NCBI GenBank assembly: GCA_910574185.1
Contig: CAJSZQ010000027.1
Coordinates: 1 to 54,950 of the forward strand
Reading direction: 5' to 3'
Source of the DNA: Lachnospiraceae bacterium
Lineage (GTDB): Bacteria; Bacillota; Clostridia; Lachnospirales; Lachnospiraceae
DNA length: 54,950 bases
Below the pieces are notes generated by a model, which saw only the letters and a list, made by a program, of their open reading frames with translations, searched no databases and was not told the origin of the DNA. This document shows, in pieces, positions 8,416-17,106 of this stretch; within the stretch, counting starts at the first letter, position 1, and every line of letters starts with the position of its first letter. The position numbers and the translations under genes are program-made.

Positions 8416-8490
8416 GGAAAAATAGATGCCGTTCACCCGCCTCTTACTCTGGCCTGCAAACGGTTTATGAACTATAACCAAAAATCATTA

Positions 8491-9480
8491 CTAAGAAATC
8501 CCTAAATGCCCATAGGCCAGCTCAGTGGCCACCCGCCCTCTGGGCGTTCTCTGTATCAATCCATTCTTAAGCAGATAGGGCTCGTACACATCCTCAATCG
8601 TTCCCGAATCTTCCCCAATCGACGCAGCAAGCGTCTCCAAACCAACCGGACCGCCGCCGAACTTATGAATCATGGTAAGCAGAAGGTTCCTGTCTACATG
8701 GTCCAGTCCATATTTGTCTACGTCTAACAAATCCAGCGCCATATCCGCCACCTCTCTGGTAATCACCCCTTCATACTTCACCTGTGCGAAATCCCGCACT
8801 CGTTTGAGAAGACGGTTGGCAAGCCTCGGCGTCCCCCTGGATCTCCTGGCAAGCTCTTTGGCCCCCTTCTCATCAATCTCTACATCCAGCACTCTGGCAG
8901 AACGCAGAATAATCGTACAAAGCTCCTCTACTGTATAAAATTCCAAACGATTTATTACCCCAAAACGATCTCGGAGCGGCGCAGTCAGCATGCCGGCCCT
9001 CGTGGTTGCTCCAACCAGCGTAAAATATGGAAGGTCCAGACGTATGGACCTGGCGCTTGCTCCCTTTCCAATCATAATATCAATGGCAAAGTCCTCCATC
9101 GCCGGATATAATACTTCTTCCACCTGCCGGTTCAGCCGGTGAATCTCATCCACAAAGAGCACGTCCCCCTCCTGCAGATTATTCAGAATAGCAGCCATCT
9201 CTCCCGGCTTCTCAATCGCAGGCCCGGATGTAATCTTAATCCCTACTCCCATCTCATTCGCTATAATTCCCGCAAGAGTCGTCTTACCCAGTCCCGGCGG
9301 TCCGTAAAATAACACATGGTCCAGCGCTTCCTTCCTCTCCTTCGCCGCAGCAATATAAATCTTCAGCATCTCCTTCGCCTTCGCCTGACCAATATAATCA
9401 TCCAGAGTCTGAGGTCTTAGATGATTCTCAATCTTTGCATCCTCCTCCAGATTCTCTGTGGTAATAATTCTTCTTCCCAT
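8491..9480 (-). CDS. ruvB: Holliday junction branch migration helicase RuvB
   Basis: The 329-residue AAA+ motor has Walker [10 protein letters not shown], Walker [11 protein letters not shown], the RuvB-specific [18 protein letters not shown] segment, and the C-terminal winged helix with [18 protein letters not shown]. As hexameric rings it drives branch migration of Holliday junctions held by RuvA. I chose ATG at 9480 ([10 protein letters not shown]) because GAGGGG lies five bases upstream. A TTG four codons earlier overlaps that RBS. It follows ruvA in the usual order, with 77 bases between them. No ruvC is present. Confidence 0.97.
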   Translation of the reverse strand: MGRRIITTENLEEDAKIENHLRPQTLDDYIGQAKAKEMLKIYIAAAKERKEALDHVLFYGPPGLGKTTLAGIIANEMGVGIKITSGPAIEKPGEMAAILNNLQEGDVLFVDEIHRLNRQVEEVLYPAMEDFAIDIMIGKGASARSIRLDLPYFTLVGATTRAGMLTAPLRDRFGVINRLEFYTVEELCTIILRSARVLDVEIDEKGAKELARRSRGTPRLANRLLKRVRDFAQVKYEGVITREVADMALDLLDVDKYGLDHVDRNLLLTMIHKFGGGPVGLETLAASIGEDSGTIEDVYEPYLLKNGLIQRTPRGRVATELAYGHLGIS

Positions 9481-9557
9481 AATTCCCCTCAATCATGTAA
9501 AAATTTATACTATGTGGTTTGCGCTGTTCATTCGGATACCATACGCAGCGGCTTCTG

Positions 9558-10166
9558 TTACATCATAAATTTCAATGCCTGCTTCAATACGTCTTCCACC
9601 TTGGCGTCCAATCCAACCGACACCTTCCTAACCGCCTTTAAAGCCTCTGTGCTCCCATAGCCAAGGGCTGTCAGCGCCGCAACCGCATCCTGCTGGATAT
9701 CGCCGACGACAGAACCTTCCCCTGCATCTGTCTCCTCCGTCCGCGTATGCTCCAGAACATCCTCTAAACGCAGCTTGTCCTTCAATTCCAGAATCAGCTT
9801 TTCTGCAGTCTTCTTCCCAATTCCCTGAGAAGCGGAAATAGCTCTTACATCGTTCGACAAAACAGCAAATCTCAAATCATCCGCCGATAACTGGGACAGA
9901 ATACTTAGCCCCCCCTTCGGGCCAATGCCGCTGACCATAATCACCTGCTTAAAAACAGCAAGGTCATCCTTCGAGAGAAATCCAAAAAGCTGCATGGAAT
10001 CCTCCTTCACATTCAGGAACGTATGAATGGTCACCTCCGTTCCCGTCTGGGGAAGCTTCGCCATCACCCTCCCAGGCATAAATATCCCATATCCCACTCC
10101 CCCCACATCAACAACAATCTTCGTTTCCTCTATAGCCGCAAGCTGTCCTCGTATGTACGATATCAT
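9558..10166 (-). CDS. ruvA: Holliday junction branch migration protein RuvA
   Basis: The 202-residue protein has the N-terminal OB fold (MISYIRGQLAAIEETKIVVD), two helix-hairpin-helix motifs (VSGIGPKGGLSIL and ASQGIGKKTAEKLILELKD), an acidic linker and the C-terminal RuvB-binding domain III (VAALTALGYGSTEALKAVRK). Tetramers bind four-way junctions and recruit RuvB. ATG at 10166 is preferred because GGGGAGG is seven bases upstream. An ATG two codons earlier abuts the RBS. Confidence 0.96.
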   Translation of the reverse strand: MISYIRGQLAAIEETKIVVDVGGVGYGIFMPGRVMAKLPQTGTEVTIHTFLNVKEDSMQLFGFLSKDDLAVFKQVIMVSGIGPKGGLSILSQLSADDLRFAVLSNDVRAISASQGIGKKTAEKLILELKDKLRLEDVLEHTRTEETDAGEGSVVGDIQQDAVAALTALGYGSTEALKAVRKVSVGLDAKVEDVLKQALKFMM

Positions 10167-10182
10167 ATCCATTCCTCCCCAA

Positions 10183-10686
10183 TCAGACTTCAAATCCCAT
10201 AGACAGGTTTACAAGGCGTTTTAACATCTCATTTGCGGTAATTCCTATAATTAGTCCGGTTACAAGTCCCGCAATTAAAAGCACCGGCAGATAATATGCG
10301 ATACTTACATTCTCTACCACAAGAATAGCAATGATTAGCTGTCCAATATTGTGAAAAACGCCTCCCGCAACACTGACTCCCATCACGCTGAAGCCCTGAT
10401 TCTTCTTCATCAGCGCCATCACAGTCAAACTGGTAAGCGCCCCTGCCAGACTGTACAAAATCCCAAACAAATTCCCGAATATAAATCCAGATAAAACCAC
10501 TCTGGTTACCGACAGAAGATATGCCGCCCCTACATTCGTCTTATAAAGGGCAATCACAATAATCAAATTGGCCAGCCCAAGCTTAACCCCGGCAATTCCT
10601 ATGTGAAACGGTATCAGCGATTCCACATAGCTAAATATCAGCGCAAGCGCGGTAAAAACTCCAAAATATGCTGCTCGTACTTTCAA
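10183..10686 (-). CDS. Gx transporter family membrane protein (heptaprenyl diphosphate synthase component I family)
   Basis: A 167-residue integral membrane protein with about five spans and the family-typical segments SLIPFHIGIAGVKLGLANL, GNLFGILYSLAGALTSL and GVFHNIGQL. It belongs to the Pfam family labelled heptaprenyl diphosphate synthase component I, whose members resemble small-solute ECF-type S components. In Clostridia these genes often sit beside NusG-domain-II and ApbE genes, as here, which suggests a role in flavin or redox cofactor biology. The start is TTG at 10686 with GGGAGG upstream. The exact substrate cannot be inferred from the sequence. Confidence 0.8.
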   Translation of the reverse strand: MKVRAAYFGVFTALALIFSYVESLIPFHIGIAGVKLGLANLIIVIALYKTNVGAAYLLSVTRVVLSGFIFGNLFGILYSLAGALTSLTVMALMKKNQGFSVMGVSVAGGVFHNIGQLIIAILVVENVSIAYYLPVLLIAGLVTGLIIGITANEMLKRLVNLSMGFEV

Positions 10687-10790
10687 AAGTTCCTCCCTCT
10701 GCTCCCCTCAAATCACATCAAAAGCCTATTACTGTAAAAATCCTTTGCATAAATTCTTAAACCTGATTTACACAAAGCCACTCCGAACAG

Positions 10791-11150
10791 CTAATTCGTA
10801 ACCGCATCAATCTGGCTTTCTCCTTTCGACCTGATTTCAACAACAACCTTGTTCGGCAGGCAGATAATATTCTCATTGCTCGCAGAGACAGCCCTCTGAT
10901 GTACGCAAAGCTGATCCGGACAATCTGCCTCAATCATATTCGCTTTGCCATTCTTAATCTCCAGCAGATTGCTTCCCTGGTTAATCGTAATCTCCTGATC
11001 CTCATTCAGGCTGTAAGTTCCAGTAAGCTTGCCATTCACCTCGACGATTACTTCTCCCTTCCCCGTATCGCGGAGAAAATAGTGAGCGAGATAGGCACTG
11101 GCCGCCACACATAACACCACAAAAATTAAAATCCAATCCTTTTTCTTCAT
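10791..11150 (-). CDS. NusG domain II-containing protein, membrane anchored
   Basis: The 119-residue protein has one N-terminal membrane span (about residues 6-24), then a beta-rich NusG-domain-II fold with the strands GEVIVEVNGKLTGTYSL and NLLEIKNGKANMIEA. The characteristic CPDQLCVHQRAVS cysteine pair and the IICLPNKVVVEI strand follow. Despite the name it is not a transcription factor but an extracytoplasmic domain, often encoded next to Gx-type transporters and flavin-transfer proteins. ATG at 11150 is preferred, and a GTG three codons upstream is possible. It is divergent from apbE across a 229-base promoter region. The function is unknown. Confidence 0.8.
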   Translation of the reverse strand: MKKKDWILIFVVLCVAASAYLAHYFLRDTGKGEVIVEVNGKLTGTYSLNEDQEITINQGSNLLEIKNGKANMIEADCPDQLCVHQRAVSASNENIICLPNKVVVEIRSKGESQIDAVTN

Positions 11151-11292
11151 AATCCACACATCCTATACTGCGTCGCACAACGCTATCTTAGGATATTCTA
11201 TCACAATAAAGAAAGATATGCAATCACATGTTCGATAAGAATCATTTTAATATATTTAATATATTGTAACCGTACTGTCCAAGAGTAACCAT

Positions 11293-11320
11293 TTGCATAA
11301 TTATTTTTTTGTGATATACT
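11293..11320 (+). promoter_or_regulatory. Predicted promoter of apbE
   Basis: A TTGCAT (-35, 11293-11298) and TATACT (-10, 11315-11320) are separated by 16 bases and lie about 60 bases before the apbE start, in an AT-rich divergent intergenic region. Confidence 0.55.
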
Positions 11321-11379
11321 AATTTTATTCCATTTCCAAAAGATAAGTGGAATTTATTCTATATCCAGTGAGGTGACCT

Positions 11380-12360
11380 ATGAGAATCCGTAAAATTGCA
11401 GCGTTTCTGATGGCCGCAGTTATCCTTTGCATGACAGGCTGTTCGGAATATTCCAAAAAGCCTCTATCTTATACAGGCATAGCCCTTGATACGGTAATAA
11501 ATATTCAGATTTATGATTCCCATGATGCAGAACTGATTAAACATTGTCAAGAACTGTGCGAAGAGTATGAATCCAAATTTTCCCGAACACTAGAGTCCAG
11601 CGACATAGCCCGGATTAACGCCGCAAGCGGCGCTCCTGTAGAGGTATCCCCAGACACCGTCGCTCTCATCAAAAAAGGCATCTATTACTGTGAGATGTCA
11701 GACGGCGCTTTTGACATCACGATTGGTTCCGTCACAAGCCTGTGGGATTTCAAGGCCGAAGACCCTTCTCCTCCGTCGCCGGAAGCGATTGCCGAAGCAG
11801 TGAATCACGTCAATTTCAGAAAGATTCTGATTGACGGCAATAACGTCAGACTGTTAGACCCGGCGGCAAAGCTTGACCTTGGAGCTATCGCAAAAGGTTA
11901 TATCGCAGACCGAATAAAGGAGTACCTAAAGGAAGAAGGTGTAAAGCACGCCCTGATTGATTTAGGCGGCAACATACTTGCCATTGGAGGAAAATTAGAC
12001 GGCGCTCCGTTTAACATAGGCGTTCGGAAGCCCTTTTCTAAAAGCGGCGAGCCAATTACCTCGATTAGAATTAAAAACAAGTCCGTCGTCACCTCTGGAA
12101 CCTACCAGAGATATTTTGAAAAGGATGATATTCTGTACCATCATATTTTAAGCAGCTCCAGCGGAAATCCCTGTAATAACGGGCTGAACAGCGTTACAAT
12201 TATCACGGATTCTTCCTTAACTGCCGATGCGCTGAGCACGACCTGCTTCCTGCTTGGTCCTGAAGCTGGAATGAATCTAATCAATCAGTTAGATAATGTT
12301 GACGCAGTATTCATCAATACAAATAACGAACTATCCTTCTCACGCAACTTCGATAAATAA
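11380..12360 (+). CDS. apbE: FAD:protein FMN transferase ApbE, lipoprotein
   Basis: The 326-residue enzyme transfers FMN from FAD onto a Thr of target proteins such as RnfG, RnfD or NqrC-type subunits. A lipoprotein signal ends at LCMTGC (lipid-modified Cys about residue 21), so it acts outside the membrane. Family motifs present are the substrate-entry region beginning LDTVINIQIYDS, the Gly-rich KLDLGAIAKGYIADRI, HALIDLGGNILAIGG and the C-terminal VTIITDSSLTADALSTT, whose Asp and Thr bind Mg. GTGAGGTG seven bases upstream supports ATG at 11380. The likely clients, RnfG and RnfD, are encoded 16 kb away in this window. Confidence 0.95.
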   Translation: MRIRKIAAFLMAAVILCMTGCSEYSKKPLSYTGIALDTVINIQIYDSHDAELIKHCQELCEEYESKFSRTLESSDIARINAASGAPVEVSPDTVALIKKGIYYCEMSDGAFDITIGSVTSLWDFKAEDPSPPSPEAIAEAVNHVNFRKILIDGNNVRLLDPAAKLDLGAIAKGYIADRIKEYLKEEGVKHALIDLGGNILAIGGKLDGAPFNIGVRKPFSKSGEPITSIRIKNKSVVTSGTYQRYFEKDDILYHHILSSSSGNPCNNGLNSVTIITDSSLTADALSTTCFLLGPEAGMNLINQLDNVDAVFINTNNELSFSRNFDK

Positions 12361-12405
12361 AGTAAACCCAGGACCGCCCCGACGGCGGCGACCCTGGGTT
12401 TTACT
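12361..12405. terminator. Bidirectional terminator between apbE and the convergent gene
   Basis: AGTAAACCCAGG and CCTGGGTTTTACT form a stem directly after the apbE stop codon. A/T runs on both sides allow termination of both converging transcripts. Confidence 0.8.
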
Positions 12406-12445
12406 ATATTACAGATTACTTGTCTTTCGCAGTCTCATCTTATCC

Positions 12446-13198
12446 TTAATACGTACTCAATGCACCTGCCAATGAAACGCCCCAGATAAGCACCACAATT
12501 ACATACAACGCCAACACTACAGCCGTAATAATAAGCTGCGCCCTGCAAAAATTCCTTCTGTTTATATTTCCATGCTTTCCAAACGCCCATACAAGAGAAA
12601 GAATCGTTCCCGCACAGGGAATCATACACGCCAGAAGCGTAAGCAGCCAGTCTCCCATCGTCAATGGACTGGTATCCATCTCGTCATATGGAGAATTGGG
12701 ATGATTGGAATAATTCTGCTGATAACCAGTACCCGGGACTCCAATATAATTCGACTGGTATCCTCCGTTTGGATTAGGATTGTAACCTCCATTCGGGTTA
12801 CCGTTATAGTTCTGCTGATAACCGGCATTTGCATTCCCGCCATAATTCGGCTGCTGATACCGGGCATTCCCATAAGCTGGTCCATTCTGATTATAATTCT
12901 GATAACCGCTCTGATACGGATTCTCATTCTGCCCCGTTCCTGGATTCCCGTAAGACTTTTGTCTTCCGTCTCCATATCCTCCCATATTCTGGTAAGCATC
13001 CGTATTCTGTCCGAATCCGCCGTTGGGATCTGCATAGGTTCTCTTCTCGTCGGAAGAAGTTTCTTCCCCGAAATCTTTTTTCTCCTCTGTGTCTCCTACA
13101 GTCGGCGCCTCTTCTGATAACCCCTCTTTGAAAATATCGGTCTCCGGCGTCTGATTATTCGCGGAATCATCCGGTATATTTGGAATCTGATTGTCCAT
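12446..13198 (-). CDS. Gly/Asn/Tyr/Gln-rich protein with two C-terminal membrane spans
   Basis: The 250-residue protein starts with an acidic segment (1-55). About 115 residues of low-complexity repeats on patterns such as NPNGGYQ, NAGYQQNYN and YQSGYQNYN follow (60-175). The C-terminal membrane domain (about 180-250) has two spans around a cytoplasmic motif FGKHGNINRRNFCRAQLI. The C-terminal part resembles small two-span domains common in Clostridia that carry Q/N/G/Y-rich tails, but I cannot name the family. The RBS (AGGAGG) and start are clear. The tail looks disordered and phase-separation-prone in composition, which is an inference only. Confidence 0.75.
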   Translation of the reverse strand: MDNQIPNIPDDSANNQTPETDIFKEGLSEEAPTVGDTEEKKDFGEETSSDEKRTYADPNGGFGQNTDAYQNMGGYGDGRQKSYGNPGTGQNENPYQSGYQNYNQNGPAYGNARYQQPNYGGNANAGYQQNYNGNPNGGYNPNPNGGYQSNYIGVPGTGYQQNYSNHPNSPYDEMDTSPLTMGDWLLTLLACMIPCAGTILSLVWAFGKHGNINRRNFCRAQLIITAVVLALYVIVVLIWGVSLAGALSTY

Positions 13199-13324
13199 CT
13201 CTTAATCCTCCTAAAAGTAAAATCTGATATCTTCATCATCATACCATAGTACCTGGCAAAAAACAATTCTTCACCCCAAACAAACCGACAAATCCTATGT
13301 TCCGCCGTTTATTTTTATAACTTT

Positions 13325-14911
13325 TTACAGCCCATAGCTATCCATAAACCGCATGATAATCGTTGCGCACTGCGCCCGTTCCGCGCTTCCCTGCGGGTTA
13401 ATCCTGTTCTGGTCTCCCCGTATTAACCCTTTTCCGACTGCCCACTGCATTGCTTCATCCGCAAAGGGGCTGACGCTTCCGGCATCCGGAAATTCTCCGA
13501 TATTTCCTCTGTCAGAAGTATCCAGCTCTAACATATTGGCGTAGCGGAACATCATCACCGCCATCTGTTCTCTGGTAATCGTATCCGCCGGTCCGAATCT
13601 TCCGTCTTCGTAGCCGCTGATTACGCCCGTATCCTTTGCCCACATTGCCGGACAGGTGTAGAACTGTCCATCCGCCACATCCGGGAACGCGCCGCCGTCG
13701 TATCCTGTCTCCGGTTCATCCTCCATACGGTAGAGAATCGTTGCAAACTGAGCTCTTGACAATGTAACGCCCGGCCCGAACTCCTTCCGGTTCATTCCTG
13801 TCATAATCTTTCGTGAAAATACATAATCCGCCGCGTCGTAATACCAGTCCCCGGCATGTACGTCTGTAAATGGAATGCCCGCCTTGTCCTGTATTTTCAG
13901 ATTCCACTGCCCTCTCTCGTCAGAATAGATATACCGCGTCTCGCCGTTGGCTAATTCACAGAGCATGGCGCCAAAATATACGTCCCCAAATGTGTAATTC
14001 TTCACCGGATTATAGACTGACAGCGACACATCGTTAGCCGAAAGAGTTACCTGACCCTTTTCAATCTCACACATGATACCATCGTCAACCTGACCGCTGG
14101 CGCTGTTTTTTGCATAACCGTCTTTGGCAATCCAGTAATAATACAGCTCATTCTCATTCCCTGAGCCTTCCTCAAAAAAGACAACCTTTTTGATATCCGT
14201 AACCGCATAATCTCCGGCGCCATTCTCAAAGTGAAGTACCAGATCCTCCGTACCGTTAAAGGTATAATCCTGATTAACGAGCCTCGGCATACCTTCCGGC
14301 GTTCCTCTTTCTTCCCACCGGAAAGTCCAGACCGGAGAAGTATCGCCGCCGGAAACATATCCGCCTTCAGCATTCCGCCCTGAAAAATCTACACGCGCCT
14401 CTGTAAGAGAATAACCGGCTCCCCAGCTCTCAATACGATTTTCCAGTCTCTTAAGCGCATCCCCGTATAAAATAACTGTTCCATTCTCTATATCATAATC
14501 GAAGTTGCCTAACAATAGCTCCTCGTATGCTATCCCACATGGCTCGCCCTGATATGAATAGGTATAGGTAACCCCCACTACTGTAATTTCCTCTACCCGG
14601 AACTCGCCCGTACCATTCTCAAACCTGTATACCAGATCCTGGGAACCGTCCGCGGTATAAGAAGCCTCTGTCAGAGAAGGCTGTCTGCTGTTCTCTTCTG
14701 TGTATACGAAATCCTCCGCATCCCCGTCCGGATTCTTTGAAACTGCTTCACTGCTGCTTCCATCCTCCGTCCCTGGTTCTGCCTCCTGCTGCGCGGCTGT
14801 TCCGGCTGCCGCCTGTCCTTCTGCAGCCGATGCTCCCATCGGCATAAATGGCAACGCAGCCGCACAGATTCCGATTGCTATGACAGTTCCCCATCTCTTT
14901 CTGTCTCTCAT
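13325..14911 (-). CDS. Secreted surface protein with X2-like repeats and three SLH domains
   Basis: The 528-residue protein has a signal peptide (1-29, ending MGASAAE), a Ser/Glu-rich linker and two related beta modules (about 75-190 and 210-330). Both modules have the pattern Asp-Leu-Val-x-x-Phe-Glu-Asn-Gly-x-Gly near their start and NGTVILYGDAL or KGQVTLSANDV later, as in X2-type Ig modules. Three SLH domains follow (about 345-525: FTDVHAGDWYYDAADYVF, FPDVADGQFYTCPAMWAKD, FPDAGSVSPFADEAMQWA). SLH domains bind pyruvylated wall polymer, so it is probably anchored at the cell surface. GGAGGAG supports the ATG at 14911. No enzymatic domain is visible. Confidence 0.85.
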   Translation of the reverse strand: MRDRKRWGTVIAIGICAAALPFMPMGASAAEGQAAAGTAAQQEAEPGTEDGSSSEAVSKNPDGDAEDFVYTEENSRQPSLTEASYTADGSQDLVYRFENGTGEFRVEEITVVGVTYTYSYQGEPCGIAYEELLLGNFDYDIENGTVILYGDALKRLENRIESWGAGYSLTEARVDFSGRNAEGGYVSGGDTSPVWTFRWEERGTPEGMPRLVNQDYTFNGTEDLVLHFENGAGDYAVTDIKKVVFFEEGSGNENELYYYWIAKDGYAKNSASGQVDDGIMCEIEKGQVTLSANDVSLSVYNPVKNYTFGDVYFGAMLCELANGETRYIYSDERGQWNLKIQDKAGIPFTDVHAGDWYYDAADYVFSRKIMTGMNRKEFGPGVTLSRAQFATILYRMEDEPETGYDGGAFPDVADGQFYTCPAMWAKDTGVISGYEDGRFGPADTITREQMAVMMFRYANMLELDTSDRGNIGEFPDAGSVSPFADEAMQWAVGKGLIRGDQNRINPQGSAERAQCATIIMRFMDSYGL

Positions 14912-15082
14912 AAATTCTCTCCTCCATTCTTCATTTGTACTTCTCTCCTTTCACATGTTTCCCCGTCTCAGATTTCCCCTCGATGTCATTATACCTCCCC
15001 CCCCGGTATTTTCAAGCAAATCTGAAATAAAGAGGGCCGATAGACTGTGATTTGTTACTATTCATACGTTGACCAGTATACA

Positions 15083-15308
15083 GTAGATTGAAGCAGGCGA
15101 ATGTCTCTTAGCAGACAATTCGGGAGCGTTTTTAATGGAGATGAGATAGCGACTTACCGGGACTTAGGCACGAAGGCATTCCTGAGTGGCTTAGTCCCGG
15201 TTGGTCGGTAGCTCACCTACAGAACCTGCCACCGGCAGCTTCTTCCGGATGCATGGCAGCCGGAATGTTGCTCCGTCTGATAAGAGACATTCGCCTGCTT
15301 CAATCTAC
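15083..15308. repeat. Structured element with conserved core, family 1, copy A
   Basis: Perfect 28-base arms (15083-15110 and 15281-15308) enclose a core that contains CGTTTTTAATGGA, the invariant CGAAGGCATTCCTGAG (15171-15186) at the tip of a hairpin, and GGAATGTTG. The hairpin stem is CCGGGAC/GTCCCGG here but CATAGTC/GACTATG and CGTAGTC/GACTACG in copies B and C, a clear covariation. This copy carries an extra hairpin (about 15215-15260). It lies in the gap between the SLH gene and a decayed gene fragment. Confidence 0.85.
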
Positions 15309-15367
15309 ATCCGTTGGCTAAGGTGTGAAATGTAACTGTGATTTCTCACAAGTCTACCGTCCTGCTT

Positions 15368-15625
15368 ACTCATAACTGGCGCCTGCCTGCAGTTCTTTCT
15401 CTAAAAGCTGCTTTATGTACGGATTGTTTTCTTCACTCAATGCAATACCAGAAACGCCATATAACGGCATTTCTGGTACTGCCCACCATCCAATAGAAAG
15501 GTGTATCCCATGATACATTTCGGATTGCAGTCATCGGGATTGATAAGCCGTTTGCAGACGGAAGCTTTCTTGATTTCTTTTTTTACCTTTTCGGGCAGTG
15601 TATCAAGAAAACTCTGGTATTCCCC
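15368..15625 (-). pseudogene. Decayed 3-prime fragment of an unrecognised gene
   Basis: On the minus strand an uninterrupted frame without a start encodes EYQSFLDTLPEKVKKEIKKA, then a Cys-containing segment INPDDCNPKCIMGYTF and KCRYMAF. After a frame change near LVLH it continues as LSEENNPYIKQLLEKELQAG and stops at 15368. A stop codon also lies just upstream of the fragment. The coding character, the frameshift and the lack of an RBS show a broken remnant of a gene whose 5-prime part is gone. I do not recognise the parent family. It lies next to repeat copy A, which may mark a rearrangement. Confidence 0.6.
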
Positions 15626-15684
15626 TATATGTTAGACTTATCCCTAAACTTTTCCTCTCTATCCCTGCACAAAAAAGAGAGACG

Positions 15685-17106
15685 CTATTCTGTCTTACGA
15701 TACTGCGAAGGCCGCATCCCCGTCTCGCGGATGAAAATCTTTGAGAAATAACGGCTGCTATAATAGCCAACCTTCAGGGCAATGTCCTGTACCGATAATC
15801 CTGGCTCGGTAGTCAGAAGGCGTTTCGCATTCATAATACGGACTTCTGTGAGATAGTCAACGAATCGTCTGCCGGACTTTTCATGAAAAATTCTGCTGAG
15901 ATAATTCGGGGTAATATGGTACATCTCGGCAATGGTATTGATAGCGATATCCTTCATGTAATTGGTTTCAATATAATTCATGATTTTAGCCACCATTTCA
16001 GTCTGATAATTCAGCCCCCGGACATGCATGGTTTCGGCATGTGTTTCCAAGTCCCGGAGTAATTCGCCAAATCCACAGGCAGATGTTCGTAAGCCTATGG
16101 CCTGATAAAGATAGCTGGCAACAGTTCCTCTGTCTAATAAAGAGAATTTATCCCGAAGAATCTGACTCCTGCGGAGTTCCTCTATATGATATTGAAAGGA
16201 AATCTCATCCTGCCGCCGATATGCACAGGTAAGAGAATCAAGCCTTTGGGACAAACGAACGGCAGGATAAAACCATGGACATCCCGTAACAGTCTGCAGT
16301 TTTATGCAGCCCTGTATGGGTGCGCAGGCGCCAATTAATCGAAATTTTTTGAGATTAAGCGCCCGGTGCAGAGCAGCCGTTAAAGTCGGATAGGTACAGA
16401 CAATGCTCATAAGACAATCCTGACTGTTTAGCTGCTCCTTCACCAGATAGCGATGACTGTTTTTTAACTTAGAGGGTATCGCCGTTAACAAAAATATACT
16501 ATCGTCAAGCGTAGTAAGCGCAAAGTATCCGTCATGTAATGACCATGAAGACAATGCATTCTTCAGCCGCTGCCGGCACGATTCTAATATCTGCCTGCCG
16601 ACAGCGGTAATAATATAAAGCTCAAAAATATCTTTCTTACCGGCAGGCAGTAAAGCAGTCTCTGATTTTTCCTGCTTTTGATTCAGAAAAACGGAAACGT
16701 AAGCATGAAATTGCTCATTTCCCCGAGTCCAGCGTTCATGGATGATTTGCCGGGCTTTCGTCAAAACATTGCTCAACTCTGCCGGAGAAGCTGGTTTTAA
16801 CAGATAATCCAGGGCCCCATGTTTTAGGGCAGTCTGAGCATATTTAAACTCGCCGAACCCGCTTAGAATAATACAAATCGTCTGCGGAGAAATCTGATGA
16901 ATCCGTTCGAGGCAGACCAGCCCGTCCACCTGGGGCATCCGGATATCAATAAAAGCTACGTCCGGCTTTTCTTTCCGGGCAATCCCAAGAGCGCTCCGGC
17001 CATCGGCGGCTTCATAATACTGGCATTGCTGGGGATATAATTCATTAATCATATCAGCGAGACCCAAACGTACCATGCGCTCGTCATCAGCCAATAGTAT
17101 TTTCAT
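15685..17106 (-). CDS. AraC-family response regulator (YesN type)
   Basis: The 473-residue protein has an N-terminal receiver domain (acidic pair D7-D8, phosphoacceptor D54 in FIDIRMPQVDG, conserved K104 in YLLKPASPAE). A poorly conserved middle region follows. The C-terminal AraC DNA-binding domain (about 370-473) has two helix-turn-helix units: DIAINTIAEMYHITPNYLSR and LSVQDIALKVGYYSSRYFSK. It overlaps the sensor kinase gene by 20 bases, so the two are coupled. Its expected role is to activate the divergent alpha-galactoside transport and hydrolysis genes when the kinase senses sugar. Confidence 0.92.
   Translation of the reverse strand: MKILLADDERMVRLGLADMINELYPQQCQYYEAADGRSALGIARKEKPDVAFIDIRMPQVDGLVCLERIHQISPQTICIILSGFGEFKYAQTALKHGALDYLLKPASPAELSNVLTKARQIIHERWTRGNEQFHAYVSVFLNQKQEKSETALLPAGKKDIFELYIITAVGRQILESCRQRLKNALSSWSLHDGYFALTTLDDSIFLLTAIPSKLKNSHRYLVKEQLNSQDCLMSIVCTYPTLTAALHRALNLKKFRLIGACAPIQGCIKLQTVTGCPWFYPAVRLSQRLDSLTCAYRRQDEISFQYHIEELRRSQILRDKFSLLDRGTVASYLYQAIGLRTSACGFGELLRDLETHAETMHVRGLNYQTEMVAKIMNYIETNYMKDIAINTIAEMYHITPNYLSRIFHEKSGRRFVDYLTEVRIMNAKRLLTTEPGLSVQDIALKVGYYSSRYFSKIFIRETGMRPSQYRKTE

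Noticed and set aside
15083..15308. Retron or group II intron
   Set aside because: The paired arms recall a retron msd, but no reverse transcriptase gene and no domain V-like sequence lies nearby, and the three copies stand alone.
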